Source: Opitutales bacterium
Lineage (GTDB): Bacteria; Verrucomicrobiota; Verrucomicrobiia; Opitutales; Seribacteraceae
NCBI GenBank assembly: GCA_028045305.1
Contig: JAOFTV010000002.1
Location: 173,431-237,430 of the forward strand
DNA length: 64,000 bases
Direction of reading: 5' to 3'
Within the stretch, counting starts at the first letter, position 1. Every line of letters begins with the position of its first letter. The position numbers and the translations under genes were made by a program. The notes under the pieces are model-generated. The model worked only from the letters and a program-made list of their open reading frames with translations, had not been told where the DNA came from and ran no database searches. Shown here piece after piece: positions 18,801 through 27,752 of this stretch.

Positions 18801-20200
18801 ACCCTTCCCTTCTCGCCAATGCCATCAACCGTCGGGCCTTTCTCGCCGGCTCAGGCCTGTGCCTTGGCAGTGCCGCCCTCAACTCTCTTTTTGCACGGGA
18901 TGTAGCGAAGCCAAATTTCCTCCTCCCTAAGGCGAAGGCGAAACGTGTCATTTTTCTCTGCATGGCCGGAGGGCCTTCCCACCTCGAAACTTTTGATTAC
19001 AAGCCCAAGCTGGATGAGCTCCATGGGCAGCCCATGCCCGAATCCTTCACCAAGGGACAGCCCATTGCTCAATTGCAGGGCAAGGAACTCAAGGTACAGG
19101 GCCATCTGACCAAGTTTAAGAAATACGGACAGGGAGAACAGTATGTAAGCGATTACCTTCCATGGACGGCCAAGATGGCCGACGATATTTCTATCGTTCG
19201 TTCCATGGTAACCGAGCAGATTAACCATGACCCGGCTCACACTTTCATGAACACTGGCACCGCTATTAGCGGGCGGCCCTCGATGGGAGCCTGGGTGAAC
19301 TATGGCCTTGGTAGCGAGGCCGAAGACTTGCCTGGATTTGTGGTCATGACCAGCGTGGGCGGGCGCAATCCCCAGCCTATCGCTTCCCGCCAATGGTCCG
19401 CCGGTTTTCTTCCCAGTAAATTTCAGGGAGTGGAGTTTAATTCAACGGGCGACCCGGTCCACTATGTGCGAAACCCCAAGGGGGTGAGTGCCAGTCACCA
19501 GAAAAAGTTGGTCGATGCGATCACCGCCCTCGACCGCCACCGCAACCAGGCGATTAACGACCCCGAGACCGATACCCGCATTGCTGCCTACGAAATGGCC
19601 TTCAAGATGCAAAGCTCCGTACCGGATCTGATGGATACATCGGGTGAACCCCAGCATATCCTCGACATGTACGGAGCAGTACCCGGGGATGGTTCCTATG
19701 CGTCCAATTGCCTACTGGCCCGCAAACTAGCCGAAAAAGGAGTCCGCTTTATCCACCTCTACCATCGTGGCTGGGACCACCACGGCGGCTTGGAAAAATA
19801 CATGGGGCAATGTTGCCAACTGACCGATAAACCAACCTGGGCCCTCATTCAGGACCTAAAACAAAGAGGTATGCTCGATGACACTCTCGTGGTTTGGGGG
19901 GGAGAATTTGGACGTACACCCATGTACCAAGGCAAGGGAGAAATTGGACGTGATCATCACATCAAGGGCTTTTCCATGTGGATGGCCGGGGGGGGAACCA
20001 AGAGAGGATTCGGATACGGCGAAACCGATGAGCTCGGATATCATGCAATTAAAGACAAAGTACATGTCCATGACATGCATGCCACAATGCTCCACTTACT
20101 TGGGATTAAACACGAGTTCTTCACCGTCAAACATCAGGGACTCGACTGGAAATTAACCGGTGTCGATCATTCCCATGTGATCAAGGACCTGATCGCTTGA
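18797..20200 (+). CDS. DUF1501 protein with Tat signal (sulfatase-like fold)
   Basis: 467 residues. Twin-arginine signal NRRAFLAGS near residue 12. The core shows KRVIFLCMAGGPSHLETFDYK, NHDPAHTFMNTGT, RPSMGAWVNYGLGS and VVWGGEFGRTPM, characteristic of DUF1501, which has an alkaline phosphatase/sulfatase-type fold. It overlaps the PSCyt1 gene by 4 nt, and the glycoside hydrolase starts 10 bases after its stop. The constant pairing with DUF1549/DUF1553 proteins points to a joint exported complex. No activity is established. It is most like the DUF1501 gene at 34440. Confidence 0.9.
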   Translation: MNPSLLANAINRRAFLAGSGLCLGSAALNSLFARDVAKPNFLLPKAKAKRVIFLCMAGGPSHLETFDYKPKLDELHGQPMPESFTKGQPIAQLQGKELKVQGHLTKFKKYGQGEQYVSDYLPWTAKMADDISIVRSMVTEQINHDPAHTFMNTGTAISGRPSMGAWVNYGLGSEAEDLPGFVVMTSVGGRNPQPIASRQWSAGFLPSKFQGVEFNSTGDPVHYVRNPKGVSASHQKKLVDAITALDRHRNQAINDPETDTRIAAYEMAFKMQSSVPDLMDTSGEPQHILDMYGAVPGDGSYASNCLLARKLAEKGVRFIHLYHRGWDHHGGLEKYMGQCCQLTDKPTWALIQDLKQRGMLDDTLVVWGGEFGRTPMYQGKGEIGRDHHIKGFSMWMAGGGTKRGFGYGETDELGYHAIKDKVHVHDMHATMLHLLGIKHEFFTVKHQGLDWKLTGVDHSHVIKDLIA

Positions 20201-20210
20201 TTACATAAGG

Positions 20211-21536
20211 ATGCCTCTGCGTTTAATTTCCAAAACGGCCCTACTACTCTTTGCCGCCTTATTCACCTCCCCTCTCTGGGCAGTCGAAACCGCCGAGGTT
20301 TTACGGGGTAAGATCTACAAGACGGAGGAGTGCATCACCCTGCGAAACTTAACCGGCTACTCTCAAGGAGAACAGAACAAGGTTGGCCTGTACGGTGGTT
20401 GGCGTCACAAGCGACTTGAGGGAACCGGCTTTTTCAGGGTGCAAAAAAAATCCGGCAGGTGGTGGGCGGTCGATCCAGAGGGATACCCCCTGCTCTCCAT
20501 CGGGATCAACTCGGTGAGCCCGCAAGACGGAGGACCGGACACTTCAGCAAGCAAAGAAACTCTAAATTGGGCTAAGGGAGCCACGGGACGGCTTCGAAAA
20601 TATGGCTTCAATACCGCAGGCTCCTGGTCCTCCACAGATGTGATTCGGAAACTGGATCGGCCCATTGCTTACTGCCTGCGCTGGAATGTTTCCTCTCACT
20701 ACCGCAACGATCGTAAAAAGAGACATGTGGCTACCGGAGAGTACCCCGTCCTCTACCCTTTCGATTCAGAATTTGAATCTTTTTGCGAACAATTGTTTCA
20801 AGACGCACGCACGACCAGAGAGGATCCATGGCTCTTGGGGCACTTCTCCGACAACGAACTGCCCTTCCGGGAAAAAGGGATTGTCGAGCTCTACCTTTCC
20901 CACCCCAAGGACGACCCCAATCATCTGGCCGCTCAAAAGTTTCTCAAAGACCGCAAGGTTAAAAAAGTGGGGTGGAAGGAAGACCGTGATTTCCTTGAAT
21001 TGGTAGTGGATACCTATTACCGCAAGGTTGCAAGTGCCCTGAAAAAAAACGACCCCAACCACCTCTACCTTGGTACCCGTTTTCATGGACGGGCCCTTCA
21101 TTCCGAGCAAATTTTCGTGGCCGCCGGCAGGCATGCTGATGTCATCTCGGTTAATTACTACCATCGCTGGACTCCGGAAAAAGAGCGGATCGAAAACTGG
21201 TCCGCTCTGGCCGGCAAGCCCATCCTGATCACCGAATGGTATGCCATGGCTGAGGACAGTGACCTCCCTATTGAGGGAGTCGGGGCTGGCTTCCCAGTCC
21301 GCACTCAGGCGGACCGGGCGAAATTTTACCAGCACTTCAGCCTGGAACTTTTGCAAATTCCCTCCTGTATCGGGTGGCACTGGTTTAAGTACCGGGATTC
21401 CCGCAACAACGCCGGGATCGTAGACGATGAAAACGAACCCTACGATGTCCTCTGGGAATCGATGGGAGAAATCAACCAGCAGGCTTACTCCCTGGTCCAT
21501 CACTTCGACCATCAGCGAGAAAACAAGAAAGAATAA
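20211..21536 (+). CDS. Agarase-like TIM-barrel glycoside hydrolase, exported
   Basis: 441 residues with a signal peptide (to about residue 24). GFFRVQKKSGRWWAVDPEG and LLSIGINSV, then LRKYGFNTAGSWSS, match the start of GH50-type and related agarase-like barrels. Two candidate catalytic glutamates are visible: E216 in FSDNELPF (acid/base) and E342 in PILITEWYAMAED (nucleophile). It would cut beta-linked galactans or similar algal polysaccharides in the periplasm or outside; family membership beyond clan GH-A is not certain. It sits between DUF1501 (10 bases upstream) and a sulfatase (6 bases downstream), which fits a sulfated galactan as substrate. Confidence 0.78.
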   Translation: MPLRLISKTALLLFAALFTSPLWAVETAEVLRGKIYKTEECITLRNLTGYSQGEQNKVGLYGGWRHKRLEGTGFFRVQKKSGRWWAVDPEGYPLLSIGINSVSPQDGGPDTSASKETLNWAKGATGRLRKYGFNTAGSWSSTDVIRKLDRPIAYCLRWNVSSHYRNDRKKRHVATGEYPVLYPFDSEFESFCEQLFQDARTTREDPWLLGHFSDNELPFREKGIVELYLSHPKDDPNHLAAQKFLKDRKVKKVGWKEDRDFLELVVDTYYRKVASALKKNDPNHLYLGTRFHGRALHSEQIFVAAGRHADVISVNYYHRWTPEKERIENWSALAGKPILITEWYAMAEDSDLPIEGVGAGFPVRTQADRAKFYQHFSLELLQIPSCIGWHWFKYRDSRNNAGIVDDENEPYDVLWESMGEINQQAYSLVHHFDHQRENKKE

Positions 21537-21542
21537 AGAACC

Positions 21543-22949
21543 ATGAAGCAATTTTTCTTACTTCCAGCATTCCTGATTTGGGCTCAGCTTTTTGGAGCCC
21601 AACCCAATGTGATCATTATCCTGACCGATGACCAGGGCTGGGGAGACATAGGCTACAACAACCCCAAGGTCTACACTCCAAACATGGATAACCTTGCCCA
21701 GAACGGAGCCCTGTTCACCAACCACTACGTCATGGCTCAGTGCACCCCCACCAGGGTGGCCCTGATGACCGGCAGGTACCCCAGCCGGTTCGGCCCCCAT
21801 GCCACAGCTGCAAGCACCAAGCCAGCCTTCCCCAAAGGCACACCGACCATTGCTTCGATGCTCAAATTACAAGGATACGACACCTGCCTCTCGGGGAAAT
21901 GGCACTTGGGCAGCTCACCTGATCATGGGCCCAACTATTTTGGGTTTGATCAAAGTTATGGCTGTCTTTCCGGAGCCGTTGGAAACTACAACCACGGTTA
22001 CCGCAAGGGCCCTCTTTTTCATACCTGGCACCGTAATCATCAACTCATTGAAGGCAGTGAGAACGGGGTTCATACAACCCAGCTGATCACCGATGATGCC
22101 ATCCGTTTTATTCGTCAAAAAAGAGACAATCCTTTCTTTCTCTATTTGCCTTACACCGCCGTACACACTCCTTTGGATGAACGCGGAAAGTTTCATAACC
22201 AACCGACCCAACTGGACCGGCGAAACCCAAACCGCTGGCGAAATGAGAATGACATCCCCTGGTTTAATGACCCCCTCGGGAAAATTCAGCAGGAAAAGGA
22301 CCCGGAAAAAAGATTGTTCCTCGCCGCCCTTCATCATTTGGATCATGCCATCGGTCGGGTCATCGATACCCTGAAAGGTCAAAATCTCTACGACCACACC
22401 CTAATACTCTTTTCATCCGACAACGGTCCACAAGTCAATTGGCCGGGCAACGCCTACCCCGACGACCTAAAACTTACCGACTTCAACCAACCCATTCCGA
22501 TGAGAGGAAGCAAAATAGATGTCTATGAAGGAGGTATCAAGGTGCCTGGGTTTGCGGTATGGCCCAAAAAAATAAAACCTCAACGAATCGATACCCCCAT
22601 GCACATCGTGGACTGGTTTCCCACAATTGCTCAGTTGGTTGGATTCCAAAGAACCGACTCACTCTCCTGGGATGGTTTTGATCAGTCCCCCAACATTCTA
22701 AGTGGTGCGAAAGCTCCGGAACGGGACTTTTACTGGGTGCAGGGCAACCGTCGCCGTGCCGTCCGGCATGGCAGTTGGAAGATCGTGTGCTACTCCAAAA
22801 AAATCCCCCAAAAACCATCCGACTGGGCTTTGTACAACCTCAGCATAGATCCATTAGAGAAAGAAAATGTAGCCTCAATGAACCCAAAAGTTCTCGCCCA
22901 AATGCATGGGCGCTTTATTAAACACAAGACCTTGGATAAAACCCGCTAG
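21543..22949 (+). CDS. Sulfatase (arylsulfatase type I), exported
   Basis: 468 residues with a signal peptide to about residue 19. PNVIIILTDDQGWGDIGY carries the metal-binding aspartates. The formylglycine site is C67 in AQCTPTRVALMTG, a classical C-x-P-x-R motif. SGKWHLG and LFSSDNGPQ supply further active-site residues. It removes sulfate esters from polysaccharide fragments after C67 is matured by a formylglycine-generating enzyme, which is not in this window. It is the last gene of the tight 16440-22949 operon, and 128 bases separate it from the next sulfatase. Substrate position is not predictable here. Confidence 0.93.
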   Translation: MKQFFLLPAFLIWAQLFGAQPNVIIILTDDQGWGDIGYNNPKVYTPNMDNLAQNGALFTNHYVMAQCTPTRVALMTGRYPSRFGPHATAASTKPAFPKGTPTIASMLKLQGYDTCLSGKWHLGSSPDHGPNYFGFDQSYGCLSGAVGNYNHGYRKGPLFHTWHRNHQLIEGSENGVHTTQLITDDAIRFIRQKRDNPFFLYLPYTAVHTPLDERGKFHNQPTQLDRRNPNRWRNENDIPWFNDPLGKIQQEKDPEKRLFLAALHHLDHAIGRVIDTLKGQNLYDHTLILFSSDNGPQVNWPGNAYPDDLKLTDFNQPIPMRGSKIDVYEGGIKVPGFAVWPKKIKPQRIDTPMHIVDWFPTIAQLVGFQRTDSLSWDGFDQSPNILSGAKAPERDFYWVQGNRRRAVRHGSWKIVCYSKKIPQKPSDWALYNLSIDPLEKENVASMNPKVLAQMHGRFIKHKTLDKTR

Positions 22950-23077
22950 AACATAACATTCTCAAAGTTAATCTTGCTTTGCAGTTTTTGGACATGCGTT
23001 GATCTATTAAGCATTAAATCGTTCACTCACTCCCTCAAGTCTTGACCTGGAAACCCAGAGCAGAAGATAATTGAGTC

Positions 23078-24517
23078 ATGCCTACTTTTTTAAATATCTT
23101 TTTCGTAATTGCCTGCTTTCATTTTGCATGGGGAACCCAAAACAAAAAGCCAAACATCTTGTTTCTCTTTGCTGATGATCAAAGCTATGAAACTCTAGGG
23201 ATGCTTGGGTTGACCGAGGTAAAGACTCCTAACCTTGACCGACTGGCTCAAGAGGGAGCTTTCTTTGACCGGGCTTACAATATGGGTTCATGGAGCGGAG
23301 CTGTCTGCGTGGCCAGTCGTCATATGTTAAACACCGGAGCTTTTATCTGGCGGGCTCAAAAAACTCATAAGACTGCAAATAAGGAACAGAAAGAAGGTAG
23401 ATATTGGGCGAAATATATGAAATCGGCTGGTTATAAAACCTACTTCACTGGTAAATGGCATTTACCTGCCAAGATAAACGAATGTTTCGACATTGTACAA
23501 AATCCACGAGGTGGCATGCCCAAGACGGTTCCATCCGCTTACCAACGACCCCAGGCAAATGGGGAAGATTCATGGAGCCCTCATGATCCAAAACACGGCG
23601 GTTTTTGGGAAGGTGGGAAACATTGGAGTGAAGTCACTGCTGATGATGCCATCCAATTCATTCACTCTGCCAAGGAACACACCGAGCCGTTTTTTGCTTA
23701 CATTGCCTTCAATGCTCCGCACGACCCCAGGCAATCTCCCAAGGAATATTTGGATAAATACCCACTTGATAAAATAAGCGTACCCCAAAACTTCCTTCCT
23801 TCGTACCCTCACAATCAGGCAATGAGTTGCCCGCCTTCTCTTCGTGACGAAAACTTAGTCCCTTACCCTAGAACTAAAGAAGCAGTGAAAGTGCACCGCA
23901 AAGAATATTTCTCCATCATCACCCATATGGATGATCAAATTGGTCGAATCCTCAAAGCTTTGCAAAAATCGGGGCAAGCCGACAACACTTACATTTTCTT
24001 TACCGCAGACCATGGACTCTCCGTTGGTCATCACGGTTTGATTGGAAAACAAAACTTGTACGAGCACAGTACAAAAGTACCATTCATGGTAACCGGACCT
24101 GGAATTCCTAAGAAACAAGTCATCCGCGCCCCCATTTATTTGCAGGATGTCATGCCCACAACCCTTGCCATTGCCGATGTAAAAATACCCGAACAAGTGG
24201 AGTTTCAAAATTTACTACCGTTAGCAAAGGGAAGAAAAAAAATCTCCAAACATAAAGAAATTTATGGAGCCTACTTAGATGCACAAAGATCAATCACCTT
24301 GGATAATAAAAAATTGATTCTATACCCCAAAGCCAAAGCGTATCGCGTTTATGACCTCAATCAAGACCCATTGGAGATGAACGATCTTGCCCAATCTTCA
24401 GAGGGTAAGAAGCTCGCTCACTTGCTTTTTCCGCAGTTAGTTGCCCTGCAGGCAAAAATGGAAGACCAACTAGATTTAAACAATTCATTCCCCGATCTTT
24501 CCCCAACTGTAAGATAA
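23078..24517 (+). CDS. Sulfatase with C-x-A-x-R maturation site, exported
   Basis: 479 residues with a signal peptide to about residue 19. PNILFLFADDQSYETLGMLG opens the fold. The modified residue is C77 in SGAVCVASRHMLNTG, so the motif is C-V-A-S-R, not the C-x-P-x-R of the three other intact sulfatases here. FTGKWHLP, FNAPHDPRQSP and FFTADHGLSVGHHG complete the active site; these features resemble the iduronate/choline-sulfatase side of the family. The codons are A+T-richer than those of the preceding operon. The next gene follows after 26 bases. Confidence 0.92.
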   Translation: MPTFLNIFFVIACFHFAWGTQNKKPNILFLFADDQSYETLGMLGLTEVKTPNLDRLAQEGAFFDRAYNMGSWSGAVCVASRHMLNTGAFIWRAQKTHKTANKEQKEGRYWAKYMKSAGYKTYFTGKWHLPAKINECFDIVQNPRGGMPKTVPSAYQRPQANGEDSWSPHDPKHGGFWEGGKHWSEVTADDAIQFIHSAKEHTEPFFAYIAFNAPHDPRQSPKEYLDKYPLDKISVPQNFLPSYPHNQAMSCPPSLRDENLVPYPRTKEAVKVHRKEYFSIITHMDDQIGRILKALQKSGQADNTYIFFTADHGLSVGHHGLIGKQNLYEHSTKVPFMVTGPGIPKKQVIRAPIYLQDVMPTTLAIADVKIPEQVEFQNLLPLAKGRKKISKHKEIYGAYLDAQRSITLDNKKLILYPKAKAYRVYDLNQDPLEMNDLAQSSEGKKLAHLLFPQLVALQAKMEDQLDLNNSFPDLSPTVR

Positions 24518-24543
24518 AAACTGAGATAATAATCCATAGCGTC

Positions 24544-27102
24544 ATGAATTCTACATCTTCTAAAACCCTTCTTTTTCTTATCCTCGCTAGTAGCCTTTTA
24601 TCAGCTCATACCTTCGCTCAATTCGATACTCAAGCAACCCCCATTGAAAGCATATCGATCAAAGAAGGCTTCAAGGTGGAGTTACTCTTCACCGTACCGA
24701 AGGACAGGATGGGGTCCTGGGTCAATCTTTGCCTGGATGGTAAAAACCGCATCATTGCCAGTGATCAGTTTGGAGGGCTCTACCGCTTCAAGGCACCTGC
24801 ACCTGGCCAGGCCCTGCGAGAAGATGACATTGAAAAAGTGCCAGCTAAAATTCGGGCAGCCAATGGACTTCTTTGGGCGTTTGATAGCCTCTATGTTGCG
24901 GTCAATGATTATGTTAAAAAGATGGATAATGGGGTCTACAGGCTGACCGACTCCAACGGTGATGATAAGCTCGACCGGGTAGAGAAATTGAAGACCATGT
25001 ATGCCCGCGGGGATCATGGGGTACATGCCCTCCTTCTCAGTCCGGATAAAAAATCAATCCACCTAATTACAGGAAACAACACTGAGCCCGTGCAGGCAAC
25101 CCGTTCACGGGTACCCTTGGACTGGGGAGAAGACCATCTCCTTCCCCGGATGCCGGATGGGCGGGGCCACAATCGAGACCGGTTAGCTCCAGGAGGTATC
25201 ATATACAAAATCTCACCCGACGGTAAAGATTGGGAGATCGTATCCTCGGGTTACCGGAATATTTTTGACGGCGGATTCAACGCGGATGGCGAACTTTTTA
25301 CCTATGACGCAGATATGGAATACGATTTTAACACTCCTTGGTATCGCCCCACCCGGATTAATCATGTCACCAGCGGCTCCATGTACGGCTGGAGAAATGG
25401 CACTGGTAAACGGCCCGAGTTTTATCCGGACAATTTGCCTGCCGTGGTCAACATTGGCCCTGGCTCACCCACCGGGGTGACCTTTGGATATGGAGCAAAT
25501 TTTCCAGCCAAATATCAAAAAGCGATGTACATTTTGGACTGGAGCTGGGGTAAAATCTACGCCGTACATTTGAAACCGGATGGAAGCACCTACACCGGCA
25601 AAAAAGAAACCTTTATTACAGGCAGCCCTCTACCCGTAACTGATGCCATTATTCATCCGGAGGATGGCTCGATGTACTTTGCCATTGGTGGCAGAAAGGT
25701 GCAGTCCGGGCTCTACCGAGTCAGTTATGTGGGCAAGGAAAAGAGTGATCCAGTCTCCGTTAAACCCCAAGTTAATGAACACGCCAGTCTACGCCACAAA
25801 CTTGAAAATCTTCATATCGGGGAACATCCTGGTGCATTGAATATCGCGTGGCCACATATCGACCACCCTGATCGTTTTATTCGATGGGCCGCACTCATGG
25901 CCATTCAACGACTGCCGGTGGAAAAATGGGCGGAGAAAGCACTGAGTGAGAAAAACCAGGGAAAGCGTGCCTATGTTCTGCTCTCTCTTGCCAAAGCTAC
26001 CGGGATCGATCCTTTTCACCGCAAAAAATCCGACCCGCCGATCAACCGGGAAATGGGCAACAAGATTTTGCAATCCCTGCTTGAACTCGATTTTGAAAAG
26101 CTGAGTCCAAGTGAGCAGCTTTCGATGGTACGCACCTATCAAGTAGCCATGGTCCGCTTTGGTAAGCCGTCTAAACAAACTGCTGATCAAATCGTTGCCC
26201 AACTGGATGCTCATTTTCCTGCCAAAACTTATGAAATGAACTGGCTTCTTTGTGAAACCCTTGCCTTTCTTGAAGCTCCCACTGTAGCAAAAAAAGGGAT
26301 CTCTCTTCTTCAGAAAGCAACCACGCAGGAAGAACAAATGGAGTATGCCCGGTCTCTTCGTAATCTCAAAACTGGATGGACCAAGGAACTCAGAACTCAA
26401 TACTTCAATTGGTTTCTAAAAGCGGCAAATTATCGCGGAGGTGCCAGCTTTACCAAATTTATTGAGTTTATCCGTAACGATGCAGTGGCCAGTTTAACGA
26501 AAGCTGAGAAAAAAGACCTGGCTCCCCTACTCGCCAAAAAAGCCGAAGTGAAATCGCCTGCAGAGGTAATGGCGGAAGCGATGACTGGCAGAACTTTTGT
26601 CAAAAACTGGGAACTGGAAGAACTCAGTAAAATATCTTCCAGTGGTCTGAAAGGAAGAGACTTTAAAAATGGCCGTAAAATGTTTGCCGCAGGAGGATGC
26701 TTTGCCTGCCACCGATTTGGCAATGAAGGAGGAATGAATGGCCCCGACCTCACCGGCTCAGGTGGACGATACTCGGCCCATGATCTCCTTGAGCAAATCA
26801 TTTATCCTAGCAAAGAAATCAATGAACAATTTGTTCCGACTTTTGTGACCTTAAAAAATGGAGACGCCTTCACTGGAGTGGTTGTAAATCTAAATGGCGA
26901 CAGCATCTCCCTCAACACTGATCTTTATAACCCCAACCAAAGAAGAAATTTTTGGAGAAAAGACGTTGTCAGCATGGGACCTTCTCCTGTTTCGCCCATG
27001 CCTCCAGGACTCTTAAATATGATGGAGGAGAATGAAATCATTGATCTTCTTGCTTACATCCTCAGCGGAGGTGATACCAATCATTCCTTTTTCTCTAACT
27101 GA
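24544..27102 (+). CDS. PVC-type beta-propeller dehydrogenase with C-terminal haem domain
   Basis: 852 residues. Signal peptide to about residue 25; six-bladed glucose-dehydrogenase-like propeller about 30-400 (GLYRFKAPAPGQ, ADMEYDFNTPWYRPTRINH, ADAIIHP-like repeats); HEAT-like helical part about 420-690; C-terminal putative haem-binding domain about 705-850 with CFACH at 719-723, NGPDLTGSGGRY and a likely axial Met in SPMPPGLLNMM. It probably oxidises a sugar or alcohol and passes electrons to its haem. It lies between a sulfatase and the ECF sigma factor, 71 bases upstream of the latter. The substrate is unknown. Confidence 0.88.
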   Translation: MNSTSSKTLLFLILASSLLSAHTFAQFDTQATPIESISIKEGFKVELLFTVPKDRMGSWVNLCLDGKNRIIASDQFGGLYRFKAPAPGQALREDDIEKVPAKIRAANGLLWAFDSLYVAVNDYVKKMDNGVYRLTDSNGDDKLDRVEKLKTMYARGDHGVHALLLSPDKKSIHLITGNNTEPVQATRSRVPLDWGEDHLLPRMPDGRGHNRDRLAPGGIIYKISPDGKDWEIVSSGYRNIFDGGFNADGELFTYDADMEYDFNTPWYRPTRINHVTSGSMYGWRNGTGKRPEFYPDNLPAVVNIGPGSPTGVTFGYGANFPAKYQKAMYILDWSWGKIYAVHLKPDGSTYTGKKETFITGSPLPVTDAIIHPEDGSMYFAIGGRKVQSGLYRVSYVGKEKSDPVSVKPQVNEHASLRHKLENLHIGEHPGALNIAWPHIDHPDRFIRWAALMAIQRLPVEKWAEKALSEKNQGKRAYVLLSLAKATGIDPFHRKKSDPPINREMGNKILQSLLELDFEKLSPSEQLSMVRTYQVAMVRFGKPSKQTADQIVAQLDAHFPAKTYEMNWLLCETLAFLEAPTVAKKGISLLQKATTQEEQMEYARSLRNLKTGWTKELRTQYFNWFLKAANYRGGASFTKFIEFIRNDAVASLTKAEKKDLAPLLAKKAEVKSPAEVMAEAMTGRTFVKNWELEELSKISSSGLKGRDFKNGRKMFAAGGCFACHRFGNEGGMNGPDLTGSGGRYSAHDLLEQIIYPSKEINEQFVPTFVTLKNGDAFTGVVVNLNGDSISLNTDLYNPNQRRNFWRKDVVSMGPSPVSPMPPGLLNMMEENEIIDLLAYILSGGDTNHSFFSN

Positions 27103-27173
27103 GCCCCTTACTCTAAGGGTTTGCCTACTCCCTCCATGTAAGAAACAGGGGAGAAACCACATAAGGAATATGC

Positions 27174-27752
27174 ATGCCCCAAAATCCCCAAAGTTTTGAT
27201 CCCGACCTGGTTGTTTCTGAAGTAATTGATGGAAACAAGGATGCATATCGGCTTATTGTAGCCGAGTACAGTTTACTGGTCAGAGGTTTCTTATCTGCCC
27301 GCATTTATCACCTCGATGATGCCCAGGATTTGGCTCAGGAAACTTTTGTCACTGCTTATGAAAAGCTTGAAAAATATGAGATCGGCACAAATTTCCGAGC
27401 CTGGCTCATGAGCATCGCTCAATTCTTGCTCAACAACCATTGGCGCAAATATGGAAACCGGGCCACAGTGATGGCAAAGTTCAGGCATGACATTGCCGAA
27501 TCCATCCAGACCGAACTCAAAGTTGCTCATGAAGAAGTGGATGAATCTAGAATCCCCAAGCTTCTAGATTGCATTACCAAACTTCCTAACAACTTAAGAA
27601 AAGTCATTCGGTCGGGATTGGAAGGGGAAAAAATTTCCATCCTCGCCAAGGAGCTAAACCTCCAAGCCAATGCCGTTTACCAACTTCGCCATCGTGCCCA
27701 TGTCGCCCTGCGTAAATGCATGAACCAAACACCTTCCCCTACCCGATCATGA
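27174..27752 (+). CDS. ECF-type sigma-70 family RNA polymerase sigma factor
   Basis: 192 residues. Region 2 covers about 20-90 (HLDDAQDLAQETFVTAYEKL, then FRAWLMSIAQFLLNNHWRK), and region 4 about 125-185 (LPNNLRKVIRSGLEGEKIS with ANAVYQLRHRAHVALRKCM). An AAGGA ribosome-binding site lies 6 bases before the start, one of few clear ones in the window. The length and sequence suit the sigma factors common in Verrucomicrobiota and Planctomycetota. Its stop overlaps the start of the FecR-like gene (ATGA), the usual coupling of a sigma factor with its membrane regulator. It probably controls nearby polysaccharide genes (inference). Confidence 0.92.
   Translation: MPQNPQSFDPDLVVSEVIDGNKDAYRLIVAEYSLLVRGFLSARIYHLDDAQDLAQETFVTAYEKLEKYEIGTNFRAWLMSIAQFLLNNHWRKYGNRATVMAKFRHDIAESIQTELKVAHEEVDESRIPKLLDCITKLPNNLRKVIRSGLEGEKISILAKELNLQANAVYQLRHRAHVALRKCMNQTPSPTRS

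Noticed and set aside
20766..21551. 261-residue antisense ORF under the agarase-like hydrolase
   Set aside because: The plus-strand frame has recognised motifs and catalytic glutamates; the antisense frame has no family features.
25789..26400. 203-residue antisense ORF in the dehydrogenase gene
   Set aside because: Opposite a well-supported coding frame; low-complexity composition typical of a shadow.
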